Assembly (NCBI GenBank): GCA_937890875.1
Contig: CALAEB010000085.1
Span: forward strand, 1 to 18,908
Length of the DNA: 18,908 bases
Reading direction: 5' to 3'
From: an uncultured Anaerolineaceae bacterium
GTDB lineage: Bacteria; Chloroflexota; Anaerolineae; Anaerolineales; Anaerolineaceae
Shown here: positions 15,601 through 18,908 of the stretch, piece after piece
How positions within the stretch are numbered: position 1 is the first letter of the stretch
Layout of the letters: each line of letters starts with the position of its first letter
Made by a program: the position numbers and the translations under genes
Notes under the pieces: generated by a model
What the model was told of the DNA's origin: nothing
What the model saw: only the letters and a program-made list of their open reading frames with translations
Database searches by the model: none

Positions 15601-16953
15601 CTAAAAGGCTGTGCTTCCGTAAACGATGAAGGTATAAGCGAGGATCGCAATGCAGAAAACCCAGCAGGCGGGAACACTTTTCTTGAGCCAGTCATTGGTT
15701 GGCACTTTGGTATACCCGATTCCCCAGGCTGTCCAGGATTGCGTGAAGCATCCGCTGATGTGCATGGACAGGGTAGTCGTGCCGAGAACCATCAAAACAA
15801 AGGGGCTGCTGAAGCCGATAGTTGTCAGAATTTTTGCGGTGGCGGGACCGGCCCCGGCCAGGGTTAAGGGTCCGCGGAACAATGCCAACGGCGCTAAGAT
15901 TCCTGCGAGAGCGCAAACGAGGAGCGGTGATTGAAGGTTGACGCCATTGAGCAAGATGCCCAGATAAGGCGCAGCCAAAGCTGCCGCTGCATTAAACATA
16001 CCTACTGTGAGAAGGAAGCCCATGAAAGGCGCAACGTCTACGACGCCGTCATGAAAGTTCTTGGAGAAAAGATAGGCGGTGTCCTTAAAGCGCTTCATCT
16101 TTCCACATACGGCCATTGCAAAGAAGCCTGCAATCAGGAAGCCTGCGATCACAGGAATTTTAAAGACATACAGAAGAAAAACGGGAATGATCGGGGCGAG
16201 AAGTGCTATGCCGGGAACCTTACCGGGTTTTTCTTCAGAAGGAACGTCTGTCTGAGCAGCCCAGGCATAGGCTTTTTCTTTTCTCAGATAGATGAGTGAG
16301 AAGATAGAGAGGATGATGATCTGGATGACCAGCGCGATGATCCCCCAGTTGAAGAACTGCTGATAGCTGTAAGTGTCACCAATTCCGAACAGGGTGACCC
16401 ACTGGTTGTGCTGTACCGGGTTGATGAACAAGGCTGCTCCCACCGATGCGATGTATGAAAACAGCGCCACGGCCTTGGGGATGCCCAGTGAAGTCAGGAT
16501 CGGCAGCACGATGACCCCGATGGCGATAACACCACCTGCTCCATAAATGCCGGAAAAAATCAGTGTACAAATGATGGATAACAGGATCATGGTCAGTCCG
16601 GGGCGATCTCCGTCCAATTCAACTGTTTTCCGGATGATGGTTTCAGCGATTCTTGTTTCAAGAATTACCTGGCCAAACCATGCGCCGAACATAACATTGA
16701 CCAGGTTCGCTCCGTAACTTTCGGCACCTTTTTGAAAGACATTTGTCATTGCTTCCACAATATTCGCTGGAACTGACCCTGCATTTGCGGCTAAAAAGGC
16801 TTCACTGGAAATAAAATTATTTCCAATAAGCGCCAACGCTGTGTAAATAACTGTAATAATAAGAAATCCGATTTGGATGCTGCCGCCTTTAAACGTGTAG
16901 ACGACAAGACCTGCGTATGCCAGCAACATTAAAATTCCGATTCCAATTTCCAT
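15601..16953 (-). CDS. Putative organic-anion permease (ion transporter superfamily, GntP/CitM-like)
   Basis: A 450-residue integral membrane protein with about 11-12 hydrophobic segments by eye. It starts with a membrane segment at residue 3 and a second near 27-45, and has a hydrophilic cytoplasmic loop around 220-245 (EKAYAWAAQTDVPSEEKPGK) in the middle. The layout of two hydrophobic halves with glycine-rich segments such as SGIYGAGGVIAIGVIVLPIL and APLALFRGPLTLAGAGPA resembles gluconate, citrate or dicarboxylate secondary transporters of the IT superfamily. The exact family is not certain. AGGAGGAG (16958-16965) stands 4 bases before ATG 16953. It is the first gene after a strong promoter and so should import the substrate of the operon. 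Confidence 0.75.
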   Translation of the reverse strand: MEIGIGILMLLAYAGLVVYTFKGGSIQIGFLIITVIYTALALIGNNFISSEAFLAANAGSVPANIVEAMTNVFQKGAESYGANLVNVMFGAWFGQVILETRIAETIIRKTVELDGDRPGLTMILLSIICTLIFSGIYGAGGVIAIGVIVLPILTSLGIPKAVALFSYIASVGAALFINPVQHNQWVTLFGIGDTYSYQQFFNWGIIALVIQIIILSIFSLIYLRKEKAYAWAAQTDVPSEEKPGKVPGIALLAPIIPVFLLYVFKIPVIAGFLIAGFFAMAVCGKMKRFKDTAYLFSKNFHDGVVDVAPFMGFLLTVGMFNAAAALAAPYLGILLNGVNLQSPLLVCALAGILAPLALFRGPLTLAGAGPATAKILTTIGFSSPFVLMVLGTTTLSMHISGCFTQSWTAWGIGYTKVPTNDWLKKSVPACWVFCIAILAYTFIVYGSTAF

Positions 16954-17102
16954 TCCACTCCTCCTAAGTGATATTGATTATCTGATGGTTCCCGGGTTTT
17001 GGGATGCAAGCGTCTGATTTAGTTAAATATTTGCGATAGGCCCCCTCTTTCAAAGAATGTATAGCTCAGGATAATGCGTAATAATTCATTTGAAATATAT
17101 AG

Positions 17103-17116
17103 TTCATTGGATTAAT
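17103..17116. promoter_or_regulatory. Candidate ROK operator at the permease promoter
   Basis: TTCATTGGATTAAT lies in the early transcribed region of the permease operon, 17 bases past the -10. It matches 12 of 14 bases of TTAATCGGATTAAT at 17533-17546 beside the regulator promoter. AT-rich sequence makes chance likeness possible. Confidence 0.4.
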
Positions 17117-17133
17117 AAATTAATTGTGCGGTA

Positions 17134-17162
17134 AATATATCAGTTTGAGAAATTTTTGTCAA
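17134..17162 (-). promoter_or_regulatory. Sigma-A-type promoter of the permease-hydantoinase operon
   Basis: On the minus strand TTGACA (17157-17162) is followed after exactly 17 bases by TATATT (17134-17139). This is the best consensus promoter in the window. Transcription would start near 17127, giving a leader of about 170 bases. Confidence 0.75.
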
Positions 17163-17515
17163 TAGCTTAAATGAATTCAAAATCAGCAGCTTTACTAAGA
17201 GGGGCGAGGCAAAATGATCCAAAATATTTCCCGGCCGTGTTCCAAAAAATGTGGAGCAGGTGATGTGGCTGAAAAATCGCAAAAGCAGACAATAAAACGA
17301 AATTCGGTCAAGGCGGCTTTCAGATTGTTGGATTCCATTTGTTAACGCCCTCATTTTTTACTTCTGACACCCGAATCGAATTTCGAATTTCCCGGAAAGC
17401 GGTTTACGGTCGGTAGTTTGAAATTTAGATGTGCCATTCGAATAAGGAGAAAATATTTGTTGTTCTTTCCGTATTTTGAAACACTGGCTTACTGTCCGAA
17501 TCCGGCTCGCTGGAA
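17163..17515. other. Central part of the divergent intergenic region
   Basis: About 350 bases between the two divergent promoters, part of a 616-base gap. Small open frames occur on both strands (minus 17112-17354, plus 17418-17636), but neither has family features. A good ribosome-like AAGGAGA is present at 17444-17450 without a convincing gene after it. I see no RNA gene, insertion sequence or clear terminator. It may hold distal regulator sites. Confidence 0.5.
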
Positions 17516-17524
17516 TGATATAAT
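17516..17524 (+). promoter_or_regulatory. Extended -10 promoter of the ROK regulator gene
   Basis: TGATATAAT is a perfect extended -10 (TGn plus TATAAT at 17519-17524). No good -35 is seen at 17 bases. Transcription would start near 17531, directly at the candidate operator, and the leader would be about 40 bases. Confidence 0.65.
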
Positions 17525-17532
17525 GAATCTAC

Positions 17533-17546
17533 TTAATCGGATTAAT
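17533..17546. promoter_or_regulatory. Candidate operator at the ROK gene start site
   Basis: TTAATC-G-GATTAA is a 13-base inverted repeat (17533-17545) just after the -10 of the regulator promoter, a position expected for autorepression. A near copy sits by the permease promoter at 17103-17116. Confidence 0.45.
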
Positions 17547-17569
17547 TATATAAACAAGGATAAATCAGA

Positions 17570-18847
17570 GTGGACGGTAAAAAGCCGGGCAAAAATTTAT
17601 CGGATATTCAGGAAATCAATCGGGCCTTGGTTCTGAAAAATCTTCGCAACAATCCCAATTGTTCACGAAGTCAGATTGCCCGCAATACAGGCTTGCAGCA
17701 AGCTACCATAACAAAGATCGTCAACGATTTTATCGACAGCGGGATTGTGATTGAGACCAAGCTGCTCAAAAATGAGCGGGGTCGGCGCTCTATCGGTTTG
17801 GCGCTTAACGCTGAGCATTATATGGTGATTGGAGTGCGGCTGACACGTTCCCATATTTATGTCGGGCTTTACGACATTGCGGGTAAGGAATACAACCTGA
17901 TCCGCGAAAGCATTAATATCTCCGAAGGCGCTGAAGAGGCAATCAAACGAATGAATCGGGTTATCCATTATATGCTGGATACCGCGGGGAATGAATATAT
18001 TTTAGGTATCGGCGTAGGACTTCCGGGGCCGTTTCTAAAGGAAGAAGGAATAATTGCCGTAATGGCCGACTTCCCGGGCTGGGAAGGCTATTCGATCCGT
18101 CTCGGGTTGGAAGAAGAATTTGGCAAAATCATTTATACCGTACATGATGCGTATGCCAACGGGCTTGCGGAATGGTGGTTTGGAAATAAACGGGAAGAAT
18201 CCAAGATACTGCTTTCGGTCAGTATGGAGGAAGGACTTGGGGCCGGTTTAATTAACAATGGGAAAATATATTATGGTACTCAGGGAATTGCCGGGGAGAT
18301 AGGGCATATCTCTATCGACTATCAGGGTTTGCCCTGCGTTTGCGGAAACAGAGGCTGTCTGCGCAATTACTGCACAAAGGCGGCAGTGGTGCGGCAAGCC
18401 ATGGAAGGACTTGAACAGCATCCTGAAAGTGCATTGAACCGTCTGCCGGACATTCGGCTGGAGAGTATTGTTCAAGCAGCCTTAGAAGGCGATACTTTTT
18501 CGGCTGACTTGATTCGGCAGGCGGGTACTTTTTTAGGATATGGGCTTATCAACGCGATTTATGCCTATAACCCGGACATGATTGTTCTCAGCCGTGAATT
18601 TGCCCAGGCGGGCGACCTTTATCTGAATGCTGTTAAAGAAGTTCTGCAGGCTCGATTGCTGCCCATAATTTACAACGAACTGCGCATTGAATTCAGCAAG
18701 TTGACCCATGATCCCGTATTAATGGGAGCCGTTGCGTTGGTAACCGACTTCATTTTTATGAATCCTTCCTATATCGTAAAACTCGGTGATGGACAGAAAA
18801 AAAAACAGGCTTCGGAGACTACGGAAAAAGTGTCTTCAATAATGTAA
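17570..18847 (+). CDS. ROK family transcriptional regulator
   Basis: A 425-residue regulator of the NagC/Mlc/XylR type. The N-terminal winged helix (about residues 10-75) contains SRSQIARNTGLQQATITKIV, a MarR-like recognition helix. The rest is an ASKHA sugar-sensing domain: GVGLPGP (148-154), Asp193 in VHDAYANGLAE at the kinase catalytic position, GEIGH (242-246) and the zinc motif CVCGNRGC. His246, Cys256, Cys258 and Cys263 match the zinc ligands of Mlc, which hold the DNA-binding arrangement. It probably represses the divergent permease operon and is released by a pathway sugar or sugar-acid. The start is GTG 17570 with AAGGA 9 bases upstream. The C-terminal tail (DGQKKKQASETTEK) is polar and likely disordered. 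Confidence 0.92.
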   Translation: MDGKKPGKNLSDIQEINRALVLKNLRNNPNCSRSQIARNTGLQQATITKIVNDFIDSGIVIETKLLKNERGRRSIGLALNAEHYMVIGVRLTRSHIYVGLYDIAGKEYNLIRESINISEGAEEAIKRMNRVIHYMLDTAGNEYILGIGVGLPGPFLKEEGIIAVMADFPGWEGYSIRLGLEEEFGKIIYTVHDAYANGLAEWWFGNKREESKILLSVSMEEGLGAGLINNGKIYYGTQGIAGEIGHISIDYQGLPCVCGNRGCLRNYCTKAAVVRQAMEGLEQHPESALNRLPDIRLESIVQAALEGDTFSADLIRQAGTFLGYGLINAIYAYNPDMIVLSREFAQAGDLYLNAVKEVLQARLLPIIYNELRIEFSKLTHDPVLMGAVALVTDFIFMNPSYIVKLGDGQKKKQASETTEKVSSIM

Positions 18848-18908
18848 ACCTGCGAAAATCGAATATAATCATATGAAATTATGGTTAAAGTGTCAAAAGT
18901 CAAATTGC

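Noticed and set aside
17112..17354. 80-residue minus-strand open frame in the divergent gap
   Set aside because: It overlaps the permease promoter and has no family resemblance or ribosome site.
17418..17636. 72-residue plus-strand open frame before the ROK gene
   Set aside because: It runs into the ROK gene in another frame and crosses its promoter; no supporting features.
1..18908. CRISPR arrays, tRNA/rRNA genes, insertion sequences
   Set aside because: I looked for spaced direct repeats, cloverleaf-like segments, transposase motifs and terminal repeats and found none.

Overview
The window reads like a bacterial chromosome of moderate GC, by eye near 50%. It has Shine-Dalgarno-led genes, ordinary sigma-A-type promoters and rho-independent terminators. 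A long CpXC-domain protein, a Na,K-ATPase-like P-type ATPase and a sugar-acid style catabolic operon would suit an anaerobic Chloroflexota (Anaerolineae-like) or Firmicutes organism. No taxonomic marker is present, so this is a weak inference.

Region 1 (1-5434, + strand) is an ion-homeostasis block. The 3' end of a sensor histidine kinase overlaps a KdpE-type response regulator, which is followed by a clean terminator. Next comes a tight operon with a type IIC (Na,K-ATPase-like) cation pump followed by two TrkA/KTN-type NAD-binding RCK proteins. No TrkH/KtrB channel and no kdpFABC genes are visible, so the pump sits where a Trk/Ktr pore would be expected. The operon ends at a perfect 23-bp inverted repeat.

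Region 2 (5435-7909) holds a monocistronic CpXC-domain protein (+) with an extended -10 promoter. It converges on a glycerophosphodiester phosphodiesterase (-), and a bidirectional terminator lies between them.

Region 3 (8030-9014, -) is a ketopantoate-reductase-family gene. Its Rossmann glycine motif is split by a frameshift, apparently a short deletion, so it is called a pseudogene.

Region 4 (9173-18847) is a catabolic locus. A ROK-family regulator (+) diverges from a minus-strand gene series: organic-anion-type permease, hydantoinase/oxoprolinase A protein, HExxH zincin (ImmA/IrrE-like), HpcH/HpaI class II aldolase, FGGY kinase and D-2-hydroxyacid dehydrogenase. The gene set suggests import of a small acid or lactam-like compound, ATP-dependent opening or activation, phosphorylation, retro-aldol cleavage to pyruvate plus an aldehyde, and redox of a 2-oxo/2-hydroxy acid. 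The substrate cannot be read from the sequence. Good promoters are visible for both divergent units, and each carries a closely similar 14-bp motif just downstream of its -10, the best candidate for a ROK operator. The least familiar parts are the zincin embedded in this operon, the HyuA-like protein without a HyuB partner, and the IIC ATPase + RCK pair.
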